64,000 nt of DNA from Paracoccus sp. SCSIO 75233 (GCF_027912675.1 NZ_CP115757.1:558001-622000), one strand, 5' to 3'; counted from the stretch's first letter, positions 41,472 to 50,863 are shown. Numbers and translations are program-made. Notes: a model not told the origin generated them from the letters alone.

Positions 41472-41561
41472 TGGCGGAGAAGGTGGGATTCGAACCCACG
41501 GAACCCGTGAAGGCTCAACGGTTTTCGAGACCGCCCCGTTCGACCACTCCGGCACTTCTCC
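41472..41561 (-). tRNA. tRNA-Ser (anticodon CGA)
   Basis: On the minus strand GGAGAAG starts and CTTCTCC-G-CCA ends a 90-base tRNA with encoded CCA. The anticodon loop reads TCTCGAAAA (anticodon CGA, codon UCG), the T-loop GTTCGAATC is intact, and the long variable arm (AGCCTTCACGGGTT region) is the class II feature of serine tRNAs. A truncated integrase lies downstream of its 3' end, so this is a probable island attachment locus. Confidence 0.96.
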
Positions 41562-41659
41562 GCACTTAATCGGGGTGGTCCGGCGCATGTAGCTTGCGGG
41601 GGGTTGAAGCGCAAGGGGGTTTGCGGTGAAAAGCGCGTGTCGGGTCAAAAGGAATCCAT

Positions 41660-42544
41660 ATGCGCCGCCTCGGCCTCGCTGCCAGAACTGTCTTGACCGC
41701 CGCGGCGCTGCTTGTGGCGACGGGGCCTCACACCAATGCGCAGCCTCTGCCGCCGGACGCCGCCATCGTGTCGCCCGATACGGCTGAACTTGCCGAGCAG
41801 GTTTATGCCGCTGGCAATGCCGATCTCACGGCGGCGGCGATTGCGGCTGAATCGGGGGAATTTGCCGACCGCATGGCGGCGCTTTATTTCGATCATGGCA
41901 GCGGCCCCGACTGGCGGGAGGAGGTGGCGCGGCTTCATGATCCGGTCCGGGTGTCGGGGCTTCTGCTGGGGGCGATCGGGGGCCTTGTCTCGGCGCCGGG
42001 TTTCGATGCCGACCGGATCGGGCCGGCCATCGGCGCATCGGGTGTCGCGGCGCGGCCGAATGGGCGCAAAAACTGGCTGACGGCGCGGGTTTTGCTGGGC
42101 CGGATGGGGGCCGGGGACAAGGCTGCGGCGCGGATGCAGGCTGATCCGGCGACACTTGAGGGGATCGGAAAAACCATCGCTGCCGAGGGGCTGGTGACGC
42201 AGGCCGTGTCGCAGCGGATGAACCGCGACATTGCCTTCGCGCGCGGCTTTGCCGAGGCGGAGGGGTTCGCGTTTCCGACCCGGATGGCCGATATTGCCGC
42301 CGATCTGATCCTGCAGCTGGACGAGTTGCAGGCAGAGGAACAGGCGCGGATCGAACTGACGCTTTACGCCGCCTTCGGCGCGCGTGCGGCGCAGAATCCG
42401 GGGCAGTCGTCGTTCCGCCAGGATGACGATGCCGCGCGGGCGCTGCGTTCGCTGATGTCGCGGGCCGAGGCCGAGGTGGTGGAGCAGCTTGCCACCGAAA
42501 CCGGGCGTGCGGCGGCGCGGCGGCTCAGCGGGGAGGCGCTTTAA
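41660..42544 (+). CDS. Secreted or periplasmic protein of unknown function
   Basis: 294 residues. A signal peptide is clear (RTVLTAAALLVATG then PHTNAQ). The mature protein is Ala-rich and largely helical in look, with repeated segments such as LAEQVYAAGNADLTAAAIAA and GFAEAEGFAFPTRMADIAAD and no cysteines. I recognise no family. The stop codon overlaps the ATG of trgB (TAATG), so the two are co-translated; in Rhodobacter sphaeroides, as I recall, trgA lies in this position, but this protein lacks trgA's membrane-spanning character. Confidence 0.75.
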   Translation: MRRLGLAARTVLTAAALLVATGPHTNAQPLPPDAAIVSPDTAELAEQVYAAGNADLTAAAIAAESGEFADRMAALYFDHGSGPDWREEVARLHDPVRVSGLLLGAIGGLVSAPGFDADRIGPAIGASGVAARPNGRKNWLTARVLLGRMGAGDKAAARMQADPATLEGIGKTIAAEGLVTQAVSQRMNRDIAFARGFAEAEGFAFPTRMADIAADLILQLDELQAEEQARIELTLYAAFGARAAQNPGQSSFRQDDDAARALRSLMSRAEAEVVEQLATETGRAAARRLSGEAL

Positions 42545-43608
42545 TGGCCGACGCGGAGCTTGCCGGACCACTCGCCACGCCGGAGATGCTGGACGCGCTC
42601 GGACTGCGCGGGCAACCGGCACAGGCACTTGTCGGCAACATGTCTGGCGGTTTCGGGGCCGGGTTGGGCGGCGATTGGCCAGCGTTTCGGACGGGGCCGG
42701 GAGAGGTCGCAGTGGTTCGGGTGCCGGAGGGCCCGCGGCTGCGCAGATATTGCGAGATCATGGGTGTCGCGCCGGTTCCGGTGCATGGCCGCATGATCCT
42801 CGGGCTGGGCTCTGGCGGCGGCGATGACTGGGGTGCTGACCACCTGCCGCTTATGGCGGAGGTGGCGCGGCACATCCTCTCGCAGCCGGAAAGCCGCGCT
42901 GCCGTGGCGATCCGCCAGCGCCTGCCGCGCATTGCGGAGATCGCCGCCAGCCGTCTGCGGGCCGCCGCCGGACCGACGCCGGGCGCCCATCTTCCCCCGC
43001 CCGATCCGGCGCGGGTCGAGATCACATCCCGCCACGAAGCCTATGGCCGCTATTTCTCGGTTGAGGAAATCGCTTTGCGCCACCGGCTCGATAATGGCGG
43101 CTGGTCCGGGGTGTTGCAGCGCGAATCCTTCGTCTCGGCGGATGCTGCGCTGCTTTTGCCTTATGACCCGGCGACGGACCGGGTGCTGCTGATCAGCCAG
43201 TTCCGCGTCGGCCCGCTGGTGCGCGGCGACCGGCAATGCTGGATGCTGGAACCCGTCGCGGGCCGCATCGATGTCGGTGAGACGCCGCAGGATGCCGCGC
43301 GGCGCGAGGCGGTTGAGGAAGCCGGGCTGACCCCCGGCAGACTTTACGAATTGCCGCCGCATTATCCGACGCCGGGGGCGAATTGCGAATATTTCTACCC
43401 CTTCGTCGCCACGGTATCGCTGGACAGCTATCGTCCCGGCGGCGGTTTCGGGCTGGATGCAGAAGGCGAGGACATCACAACCCATATCCTGCCGCGCGCC
43501 GAACTGACCCGGCTGGCGCTGGACGGTGCGCTGCAATGCGGGCCGCTGCTGCTCATGGCGCTCTGGCTGGAACAGAATGCCGACCGGATCCGCGCCGATC
43601 TGGCGTGA
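42544..43608 (+). CDS. trgB: NUDIX hydrolase, TrgB-like (tellurite resistance / ADP-ribose pyrophosphatase)
   Basis: 354 residues. The C-terminal half is a NUDIX domain: AALLLPYDPATDRVLLISQF, then the NUDIX box beginning GRIDVGE (residue 241 region) with REAVEEAGL, and the ADPRase-type downstream Pro in PHYPTPGANCEYFYPF. The N-terminal 170 residues are a separate domain I do not recognise. In R. sphaeroides the TrgB tellurite-resistance protein is a NUDIX protein encoded next to cysK; the same order here supports the name. Biochemically it would cleave ADP-ribose-like nucleotides. Confidence 0.75.
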   Translation: MADAELAGPLATPEMLDALGLRGQPAQALVGNMSGGFGAGLGGDWPAFRTGPGEVAVVRVPEGPRLRRYCEIMGVAPVPVHGRMILGLGSGGGDDWGADHLPLMAEVARHILSQPESRAAVAIRQRLPRIAEIAASRLRAAAGPTPGAHLPPPDPARVEITSRHEAYGRYFSVEEIALRHRLDNGGWSGVLQRESFVSADAALLLPYDPATDRVLLISQFRVGPLVRGDRQCWMLEPVAGRIDVGETPQDAARREAVEEAGLTPGRLYELPPHYPTPGANCEYFYPFVATVSLDSYRPGGGFGLDAEGEDITTHILPRAELTRLALDGALQCGPLLLMALWLEQNADRIRADLA

Positions 43609-43705
43609 TCTTGGGCGGGCCGCACTGGAAATTACCCCGTCAAGTCTTGCCGCCAAACGCTGCGCTGCTATTGATCGAATGATATGTGACAGGAAAGGCC
43701 GCGAC

Positions 43706-44737
43706 ATGGAAATCTGCCAGGATCTTGCTGACGCCATCGGCAACACCCCCCTTATCCGCCTGCGTGGCGCGTCGGAGGAGACGGGGTGCGAGATATTCGG
43801 CAAGGCGGAGTTCATGAATCCCGGCCAGTCGGTCAAGGACCGCGCGGCATTGTTCATCATCAAGGATGCGGTCGAACGCGGGGTGCTGAAACCCGGCGGC
43901 ACGATTGTCGAAGGCACGGCGGGCAATACCGGCATCGGGCTGGCGCTGGTCGGGGCCTCGATGGGGTTCCGCTCGGTCATCGTGATCCCGGAAACCCAGA
44001 GCCAGGAGAAGAAGGACATGATCCGGCTCGCCGGGGCGGAACTGGTGCAGGTGCCCGCGGCACCTTACCGCAATCCGAATAACTATGTCCGCTACTCCGA
44101 ACGTCTGGCGGCGGCGCTGGCGGCGACCGAGCCGAACGGGGCCGTCTGGGCCAACCAGTTCGACAATGTCGCCAACCGCCGCGCGCATGAGGAAACCACC
44201 GGGCCGGAGATCTGGGAACAGACCGACGGCAAGGTCAACGGCTTCATCTGCGCTGTCGGCTCTGGCGGGACGCTGGCCGGGATCGCGAATGCGCTGCAAC
44301 CCAAAGGCGTCAAGATCGGGCTCGCTGACCCGGAGGGCGCGGCGCTGCATTCCTTCTACACCACCGGCGAATTCGACAGCCCCGGCAGTTCCATCACCGA
44401 GGGGATCGGGCAGGGCCGCATCACCGCCAATCTGGAGGGGTTCACCCCCGATTACAGCTACCGCGTCCCGGATGCAGAGGCGCTTGAGGTGCTGTTCCGC
44501 CTGGCGGAGGAGGAGGGGCTGGTCCTGGGCGGTTCATCCGGCATCAACATCGCCGGCGCGATCCGGCTGGCGAAGGATATGGGGCCGGGCAACCGCATCG
44601 TCACCATTCTGTGCGATTCCGGCAATCGCTATCAGACCAAGCTCTACAACCCGGAATTCCTGCGTGAAAAGGGCCTGCCGATCCCGGAATGGCTGGAGGC
44701 GGAGCCGAGAAACCTTCCTGAAGTCTTCGAGGAATAA
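43706..44737 (+). CDS. cysK: Cysteine synthase A-type enzyme
   Basis: 343-residue PLP enzyme making L-cysteine from O-acetylserine and sulfide. The PLP-Lys is in NPGQSVKDRAALFII, the substrate Asn loop in VEGTAGNTGIGLAL, and the phosphate loop in AVGSGGTLAGIAN; the C-terminal Ser is in ILCDSGNRYQTKLYNPEFL. AGGAAAGG precedes the ATG at 43706; an in-frame ATG lies 27 bases upstream. Cysteine synthase downstream of trgB has been tied to tellurite resistance in Rhodobacter. The mscS-type gene begins 2 bases after its stop. Confidence 0.94.
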   Translation: MEICQDLADAIGNTPLIRLRGASEETGCEIFGKAEFMNPGQSVKDRAALFIIKDAVERGVLKPGGTIVEGTAGNTGIGLALVGASMGFRSVIVIPETQSQEKKDMIRLAGAELVQVPAAPYRNPNNYVRYSERLAAALAATEPNGAVWANQFDNVANRRAHEETTGPEIWEQTDGKVNGFICAVGSGGTLAGIANALQPKGVKIGLADPEGAALHSFYTTGEFDSPGSSITEGIGQGRITANLEGFTPDYSYRVPDAEALEVLFRLAEEEGLVLGGSSGINIAGAIRLAKDMGPGNRIVTILCDSGNRYQTKLYNPEFLREKGLPIPEWLEAEPRNLPEVFEE

Positions 44738-44739
44738 TC

Positions 44740-47193
44740 TTGCGTATCAGGTGCTTACACGCCGTTCTTCTGGCGGCATTCCTGCTTGTGGTTCAGCTGG
44801 CCTCGCCGGGTGCGGCGCAGGAGCAGCAAGCGCCTGATTACGAAAGCTGGGAGCGCTTCGCCACCCAGGCCGAAGCCGCGCTCGATGACCGGACCACGGC
44901 CGATCAGACGCTGGAATCGATCCGCGAAAATGCGATCCGCTGGCGTGACGAATTCGAACAGGCGCAAGACCTGAACGCACGGCGCATCGCCACGGTGCGC
45001 GAGCAGATCACCGCCCTCGGCCCGGTGCCGGGGGAGGGCGAAAGCGAGGCGGAGGACATCGCCGCCCGACGTACCTCCCTGAACGAACAGCTTGCCGAAT
45101 TGCAGGCCCCCGGCATCAAGGCGACGGAGGCGTATAGCCGCGCGGATTCGCTCGTCACGCAGGTCGATCAGATCGACAGGCTGCGCCATGCCGAGGAGAT
45201 CATGGCTGCGACCCCCTCGCCGCTTCTGCCACCCAGCTGGCTGGCCGCCGGGGAGGACGCCGCCGCCATCGGCACAGGCGTTGTCGATGAATTCAGCAGC
45301 ATGTGGGCCGAACGGGGCGGGATCGACGATCTGCCGCAATTGCTGTTTTATCTGCTGGCCGCCGCCGCGCTGCTTTACGGGCGGCGCGTGGTCGACCAAC
45401 TGCCCGCGCATCTGGGCAAGCGGACCCGGGGCGATGCCCGCGCGGTCGTCGCCTTCGTGGCCTCGCTGACCCAGATCCTCGTCCCGATGATCGGGATTTT
45501 CCTGCTCGCATGGGCGCTCGACGCAACCGGGCTGTTCGGCGAATGGACCCGCCCGCTGCTGCTCGGCCTGCCGCTGCTTGGGTTGGTGTTCTTCAGCGGC
45601 CGCTGGCTGGTGCGCATGATGTTCGCCGAACATCACGTCGCCTATGATACGCTGCATCTGCCGCCGAAACAGCGCAATATGGCCCGGCTTTATGCCACGG
45701 GTCTTGCACTCGTCACCGGGTTCCACAGCGTCGTGTCAAACGCCGTGCTGCCGCTTTCGGGCTTCGTGCGCCGGGACAATGCGCCGCCGATGATCCCCTA
45801 TGAGGTCAGCCCGGCCGGGGCAGGGGTCGCGCATTTCATCATTATGCTCGCGGCGTCGTTCTTTCTGTTCCAGATCGCCAATATTCTGCGCCGTATGGTG
45901 CATTTCGACGGCACCGACTCGCCGCCGCTCAGGGCGTGGATACTGTCCTTTGCCGGGCGGGCGCTGCGAATCGTCGTGGTGGTCTCGCTCGCGGCGATGA
46001 TGTTCGGCTATGTGAACGCGTCGAACGCGCTGTTCTGGCCCTCGGTCAAAAGCCTGTGGCTGATCGGCGTGCTGATCCTGTTGCAGGATTTCCTCCTCGA
46101 TCTGTTGTCGATGTTCCGCGGCGATCGCGACAAGGTCCGCGCCTCGCTGGCGCCGATCGTTCTGACCACCACGCTGACGCTGCTGTCGCTACCGCTGTTC
46201 GCGCTGATCTGGGGCGCGACGCTGGATGAGCTGGGGGAGATGTGGACCCAGATCATGCAGGGTGTCACGCTGGGCGGGATCAACCTGTCGCCGGGTGCGG
46301 TACTGACCTTCTTCGTCGTCTTTGGCATCGGCTATCTGCTGACCGGCTGGGTCAAATCCGCCATGCGCACCCAGATCCTGCCGCGCACAAAGCTGGATCA
46401 GGGCGCGCAGACGGCGGCGATTTCCGGCATCGGCTATATCGGGGTGTTTCTGGCGGCGCTGCTGGCCATCACCTCCGCCGGGTTCGACCTCTCCAACCTC
46501 GCCATCGTCGCCGGTGCGCTGTCGGTCGGGATCGGTTTCGGTCTTCAGACCATCGTGCAGAACTTCGTCTCCGGCATTATCCTGCTGATCGAACGCCCGA
46601 TCAGCGTCGGCGACTGGGTGGAGGCCGGGGGTCAGCAGGGCATCGTGCAGGATGTCTCCGTCCGCTCGACCCGGCTCAAGACCTTCGACCAGACCGATGT
46701 CATCATCCCCAACAGCGACCTTATCAGCCAGCCGGTGACCAACTGGACGCGCGGCAATGCGCGCGGCCGGATCATCGTCCCGGTCGGCGTCGCCTACGGC
46801 ACCGACACCCGCAAGGTCGAACGCATCCTGCGCGAGATTGTCGAGGATCAGCCGACCGTGCTGATCGACCCCGCGCCGCTGGTGCTGTTTCAGGGCTTCG
46901 GTGCCGACAGTCTGGATTTCGAGATCCGCGCGATCCTGTCCGACATTGGCGGCGGCCTCGGCGTCTGCTCCGAGATGCGCCACCAGATCGCCGCCCGCTT
47001 CGTCGAGGAAGGCATCGAGATCCCCTATGCGCAGCGCGATATCTGGCTGCGCAACCCCGAGGCGCTGCAGGCACCGAAACCCGCCGAAAAGGACAAGGCA
47101 CCGGAACCGCCGGAGCCGCCCAGCCAGCCGCAGGACAGCCATATCATCGGCGATCTGCCGGGCGGGGATGGCGACGGCGACGGGGATTTGTGA
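44740..47193 (+). CDS. MscS-family mechanosensitive channel with DUF3772 N-terminus
   Basis: 817 residues, TTG start with AGGA 7 bases upstream, directly after cysK. A signal peptide (LHAVLLAAFLLVVQLASPGAAQ) is followed by a periplasmic coiled-coil-like region (DUF3772 area, residues 30-150), about ten membrane segments, then the MscS core: pore helix GVFLAALLAITSAGFDLSN ... LSVGIGFGLQTIVQNFVSGI and the beta domain LLIERPISVGDWVEAGGQQG, with DVSVRSTRLKTFDQTDVIIP. The tail is Pro/Glu/Asp-rich. It protects against osmotic downshock; the large periplasmic part suggests the MscK/MscM-like class. Confidence 0.92.
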   Translation: MRIRCLHAVLLAAFLLVVQLASPGAAQEQQAPDYESWERFATQAEAALDDRTTADQTLESIRENAIRWRDEFEQAQDLNARRIATVREQITALGPVPGEGESEAEDIAARRTSLNEQLAELQAPGIKATEAYSRADSLVTQVDQIDRLRHAEEIMAATPSPLLPPSWLAAGEDAAAIGTGVVDEFSSMWAERGGIDDLPQLLFYLLAAAALLYGRRVVDQLPAHLGKRTRGDARAVVAFVASLTQILVPMIGIFLLAWALDATGLFGEWTRPLLLGLPLLGLVFFSGRWLVRMMFAEHHVAYDTLHLPPKQRNMARLYATGLALVTGFHSVVSNAVLPLSGFVRRDNAPPMIPYEVSPAGAGVAHFIIMLAASFFLFQIANILRRMVHFDGTDSPPLRAWILSFAGRALRIVVVVSLAAMMFGYVNASNALFWPSVKSLWLIGVLILLQDFLLDLLSMFRGDRDKVRASLAPIVLTTTLTLLSLPLFALIWGATLDELGEMWTQIMQGVTLGGINLSPGAVLTFFVVFGIGYLLTGWVKSAMRTQILPRTKLDQGAQTAAISGIGYIGVFLAALLAITSAGFDLSNLAIVAGALSVGIGFGLQTIVQNFVSGIILLIERPISVGDWVEAGGQQGIVQDVSVRSTRLKTFDQTDVIIPNSDLISQPVTNWTRGNARGRIIVPVGVAYGTDTRKVERILREIVEDQPTVLIDPAPLVLFQGFGADSLDFEIRAILSDIGGGLGVCSEMRHQIAARFVEEGIEIPYAQRDIWLRNPEALQAPKPAEKDKAPEPPEPPSQPQDSHIIGDLPGGDGDGDGDL

Positions 47194-47346
47194 CGCCCGG
47201 CGTCATCGAATAACCTTGGTGTTCCGTACAAAGCGTCCGACCTGGTGGGCGCGCAACGCGCCCGCCTGGGGGAGGGCGGACGCGTGGCTGTCGCTGGCGC
47301 GACAGCGGAGGCTCAGCGGCAATGCAACTTAGGAGCGGCCGCCGCC
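47194..47346. other. Intergenic region with three small hairpins
   Basis: 153 bases between convergent genes. TGACGC-CCG-GCGTCA starts at the mscS stop; GGGCGCG-CAA-CGCGCCC is at 47247-47263; GCTGTCGC-TGGC-GCGACAGC is at 47287-47306. None is followed by a T run. They may form the 3' ends of both transcripts or a repeat-type element. No gene seen. Confidence 0.5.
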
Positions 47347-48027
47347 TTACCCGCCAATCATCCGCACCCCGTCCAGCACACTGAACACGGGCCGCCCGAT
47401 CTCCCGCCGCAACGCCGCCGCATAGGGCGGCAAATTCCCGCATTCCAGCACCACGGCCCCGATCTCAGGCGCGCGGGCCAGCAGATCGCGCCCGGCCTGC
47501 ATCACCACATCCGCCATCTGCGCCTCATCGAAAGACGCCTGCTGCGCGGCCAGCGGGGCCAGAAACACCCCGGCAAAGACCGGGTCCTGTTCCAGCCCGC
47601 CGATCCGCACATCCCCGCCCGCGATCCCAGCCGCCGCCAGACTGCGCGGCCCCAGCTTCGCTGCGCAGGCGGTCAGCACCCCGACCGGACGCCCGCCCGT
47701 CATCGCCCGCACCACCGGCACAAGGCTCAGCCCCGACAGCAGTACCGGCACACGCACCGACTGCGCGATCTCCGCCTGCATCGTCACCAGAAACCCGCAG
47801 GTTGAGGTGATCAGCACCGCACCCTCCGCCTCCAGCTCCCGCGCGGCGTCGATGAACCGCGCCGCGAGTGCCGGCTCCGGCGCGCCGTCGCGCACGATCT
47901 TCGGGCTGTCCGCCCCGCCGATCACCCGCACCCGAGCGGGCAGGTGATAGCTGCCCGGATTGCCCGCATCGCCCCGGATGCGCGGAAACCGCGCCTCAAG
48001 GCTCAGCACACCGATGAAACCACCCAT
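47347..48027 (-). CDS. Aspartate/glutamate racemase-family enzyme
   Basis: 226 residues. The two catalytic cysteines of the family are present, in VLITSTCGFLV and VVLECGNLPP, with the N-terminal GVLSLEARFPRIRGDAGNPG resembling this superfamily. Members are racemases, hydantoin racemases, maleate isomerases or arylmalonate decarboxylases. It follows a BASS-like transporter and a TRAP system on the same strand, with a one-base overlap to the transporter, so it probably acts on the imported acid. The substrate is unknown. Confidence 0.82.
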   Translation of the reverse strand: MGGFIGVLSLEARFPRIRGDAGNPGSYHLPARVRVIGGADSPKIVRDGAPEPALAARFIDAARELEAEGAVLITSTCGFLVTMQAEIAQSVRVPVLLSGLSLVPVVRAMTGGRPVGVLTACAAKLGPRSLAAAGIAGGDVRIGGLEQDPVFAGVFLAPLAAQQASFDEAQMADVVMQAGRDLLARAPEIGAVVLECGNLPPYAAALRREIGRPVFSVLDGVRMIGG

Positions 48028-48989
48028 CAGATTGCCTCTTCCTTACGGTCCAGAAACCGCAGGATCAGCGGCGAGGCGTAAATCGGGATCTGCGCCAGCG
48101 CCACGAACAGGCTGAACACCGGGTCCGGCGGCAGCGCGGCCAGCAGCAGCCCGATATTGCGGTTGCCGAATGCCAGACCAAGCGCCTTTGCACGGCCCGG
48201 CGCAAAGAACCGGAGCGCCACGCTCCGCACCAGCAGATTGCCGCCCAGATTGAGCATCAGCGCCAGCCCTGCCAGCCGCAGGGCCAGTCCGGGATCGGCC
48301 CATATCTCCTCCGCCACCCCGTCAGAGATCGGCAGCAGAAAGGCGATCATCACCAGCGCGCCCGCGCCATCCATCGCCTTGCCCTCCGCCGCGATCCGCA
48401 CCGGCCCGATCACGCGCCGCAGCCCGACCCCGATGGCCACACCCGCGGCCAGAACCGCCGCGACATTCATCGCGATCCGGGCAGGCTCGATCGGCAGCGC
48501 GACACCGGACAGGCCAAGCGCCAGCGGGATCATCAGCGGCGACAGCAGGCTGCTCGCCAGCATCCAGTAGAGCGTCAGCCGCGCGTCATAGCCCATCAGC
48601 AGCGCAATACCGGGCGCCGCACTCAGCACCGGGGAGGCCATGAAACAGGCGATCATCAAAAGCGTGGCGCTGCCCAGCCCGACCAATCCGCCCAGCCCGG
48701 TCAGCCCGACGGTGGCGGCGATCTGAAACAGGCATATCCCGGCCAGCAGCGCGGGCAGAAACCGGGGATCGGCCAGATCCGACAGGATCGACGCCAGATC
48801 GAGCCGGCTCAGCGGCAGCCCGATCAGCAGCGCGATAATCACCGGCAGCAGCGGCAGAAACGCCCCGTGCGGCAAGGGCAGCAGCGGAATGACGAACAGC
48901 GAGGCCAGCAGGACCGGCTTCGCATGAAGCCCGATCCACTCAAGAGCGCGGATCAATTCGGCGCCTGTTTCATCGCCTCCGGCAGCCAT
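48027..48989 (-). CDS. BASS/SBF-like membrane transporter
   Basis: 320 residues, about nine to ten hydrophobic segments (for example KPVLLASLFVIPLLPLPHGA, ALLAGICLFQIAATVGLTGL, MIACFMASPVLSAAPGIALL). The C-terminal KALGLAFGNRNIGLLLAALP resembles the conserved A-G-x-R/N crossover motif of bile-acid:Na symporter (SBF) proteins, but the sequence is divergent. It overlaps the TRAP gene by 37 bases if the first ATG is used; a later start is possible. Function unknown; likely organic-anion transport or export. Confidence 0.6.
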   Translation of the reverse strand: MAAGGDETGAELIRALEWIGLHAKPVLLASLFVIPLLPLPHGAFLPLLPVIIALLIGLPLSRLDLASILSDLADPRFLPALLAGICLFQIAATVGLTGLGGLVGLGSATLLMIACFMASPVLSAAPGIALLMGYDARLTLYWMLASSLLSPLMIPLALGLSGVALPIEPARIAMNVAAVLAAGVAIGVGLRRVIGPVRIAAEGKAMDGAGALVMIAFLLPISDGVAEEIWADPGLALRLAGLALMLNLGGNLLVRSVALRFFAPGRAKALGLAFGNRNIGLLLAALPPDPVFSLFVALAQIPIYASPLILRFLDRKEEAI

Positions 48990-50863
48990 GTCGCAAGCTG
49001 CGGGAAGGCGACCAGAATGGCGACCATCAGCAGCATGATCAGGAACATCGGCGCGGCGGTGCGGGCGATATATCCCATGCTGTGTTTCGTCATCCCCTGC
49101 AACACGAACAGGTTGAACCCGACCGGCGGGGTGATCTGCGCCATCTCGACCACGACGACGACGAAAATCCCGAACCAGATCATATCGATCCCGGCACCCC
49201 GGACCATCGGGTCGATGATCGCCATTGTCAGCACCACGGCGGAAATCCCGTCAAGGAACATGCCGATGACGATATAAAACAGCGTCAGCGCCACAATCAG
49301 GGCGGCGGGCGACAAATCCATCCCGCCGATCCACGCAGCCAGCGTGCGCGGCACGCCGGTAAAGCCCATCGAGAGGGTCAGGAAAGCCGCCCCCATCAGG
49401 ATCAGCGCGATCATGGCAGAGGTGCGCGTCGCGCCCAGCAGGCTTTCGGAGAAGCTGCTCCAGGTCAGCGACCCCTGTATCGCCGCCAGCACCAATGCGC
49501 CAACAACGCCGAACGCCGCCGCCTCGGTCGCTGTGGCAATGCCGATATACATCGAACCGATCACCGTCACGATCAGCAGGATCACCGGGATCAGCAGGAC
49601 GGAGTTGCGCAATGCGGCCATGAAACCCATGCGCGGCTCCGGGTCGGGCCGGTCCTGCGGGCGGGCAATGGACCATCCGGCGATATACAGCATGAACATC
49701 GCCGCCAGCACCAGACCGGGCAGCACCCCCGCCATGAACAGGCTGGTAATGCTCTCCTTCACCGTCACGCCGTAGACGATCAGCGTCAGCGAGGGCGGGA
49801 TCATCAGCCCCAGCGTGGCCGCCCCGGCCAGCGTGCCGATAATCATGAATTCCGGGTAGCCGCGCTTGCGCAGTTCGGGGATCGACATCTTGCCGACCGT
49901 GGTCAGCGTTGCGGCGGACGAACCGGAGACGGCGGCGAACACCGTGCAGCCGACGACATTGGTATGCAACAGCCCGCCCGGCAGCCCGCGCAGCCACGGC
50001 GAAAGCCCCCGGAACATATCCTCCGACAGCCGCGTGCGGAACAGGATCTCCCCCATCCAGATGAATAGCGGCAGCGAGGTCAGCGTCCAGCTTGACGAAC
50101 TCGTCCAGATGGTGATCGACATCGAACTGCCCGGATTGCGCGAGGTGAACCCGATCATGCCGATATAGGCCACACCCATCAGCGCCAGCCCGACCCAAAG
50201 CCCGGTGCCCAGCAGGAAGAACATCACGAACAGGAATATCCCGATCTTCAGCCCGGTCGCGTCGCGGTCGAACCCGGTCATCAGCGTGATCGCGGCATAA
50301 ACGACCAGCAGCGTCGCGCCGCAAACCGCGATCCGCAGCCTGCGGTCGGCCAGCAGGTCGCGTTCGGGCAGCTTGCGCGGTGCCTCCACCCCGTAACTCT
50401 CCGTGGTCAGCACCTTGACCAGATTGTCCAGCATGGCAATCGCCATGATCGACGCCCCGACCGCCATTGCGATCTGCGGGATCCACAGCGGCGTCGCGTC
50501 CTGCCCCTGGGAGACATCGCCGAAACGATGGCTGATGATCGGCGTCTGGATCGCGTTCCACGCAAAGAACAACATCACCACAGAGCCGAGCGTATAGCAC
50601 CAGATTTCCACGCCCCGGCGCAGATTGCCGCTGCGGTCGACCAGCAGCCCGACCCGGATATGCTCATTATTGACGAAGGTATAAGCCAGCCCGAAGAACG
50701 AGGCAGAGGCCATGGCATAGCCCGCATAAGTCGCCCCGCCCGGCAGCAGCAGCCCAAGCCAGCGCGCCACCATCTGCGCAATGACAAGGCAAAGGATTGC
50801 CAGAAGTGACAGGGCGGCCAGAAAGCCGGCCCCGCTATACAAGGCATCAAGACCGCGTCGCAT
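48953..50863 (-). CDS. Fused TRAP permease (DctQ-DctM in one chain)
   Basis: 636 residues. Residues 1-170 are DctQ-like with four membrane segments (LAALSLLAILCLVIAQMVAR, YAGYAMASASFFGLAYTFVN, GVEIWCYTLGSVVMLFFAW), then a linker (RKLPERDLLADRR), and from about 200 the DctM part with SLPLFIWMGEILFRTRLSED, HTNVVGCTVFAAVSGSSAAT and ATLGLMIPPSLTLIVYGVTV. Fused permeases are known in TRAP systems. It is encoded downstream of its binding protein with a hairpin between. The substrate is an unknown organic acid. Confidence 0.9.
   Translation of the reverse strand: MRRGLDALYSGAGFLAALSLLAILCLVIAQMVARWLGLLLPGGATYAGYAMASASFFGLAYTFVNNEHIRVGLLVDRSGNLRRGVEIWCYTLGSVVMLFFAWNAIQTPIISHRFGDVSQGQDATPLWIPQIAMAVGASIMAIAMLDNLVKVLTTESYGVEAPRKLPERDLLADRRLRIAVCGATLLVVYAAITLMTGFDRDATGLKIGIFLFVMFFLLGTGLWVGLALMGVAYIGMIGFTSRNPGSSMSITIWTSSSSWTLTSLPLFIWMGEILFRTRLSEDMFRGLSPWLRGLPGGLLHTNVVGCTVFAAVSGSSAATLTTVGKMSIPELRKRGYPEFMIIGTLAGAATLGLMIPPSLTLIVYGVTVKESITSLFMAGVLPGLVLAAMFMLYIAGWSIARPQDRPDPEPRMGFMAALRNSVLLIPVILLIVTVIGSMYIGIATATEAAAFGVVGALVLAAIQGSLTWSSFSESLLGATRTSAMIALILMGAAFLTLSMGFTGVPRTLAAWIGGMDLSPAALIVALTLFYIVIGMFLDGISAVVLTMAIIDPMVRGAGIDMIWFGIFVVVVVEMAQITPPVGFNLFVLQGMTKHSMGYIARTAAPMFLIMLLMVAILVAFPQLATWLPEAMKQAPN

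Noticed and set aside
43679..43705. An earlier cysK start (ATG at 43679)
   Set aside because: It is in frame, but AGGAAAGG correctly spaced before the ATG at 43706 and the family N-terminus favour the later start.
47245..47805. A 186-codon plus-strand frame over the racemase-family gene
   Set aside because: It is antisense to a gene with clear catalytic cysteines and has His/Arg/Pro-rich shadow composition.
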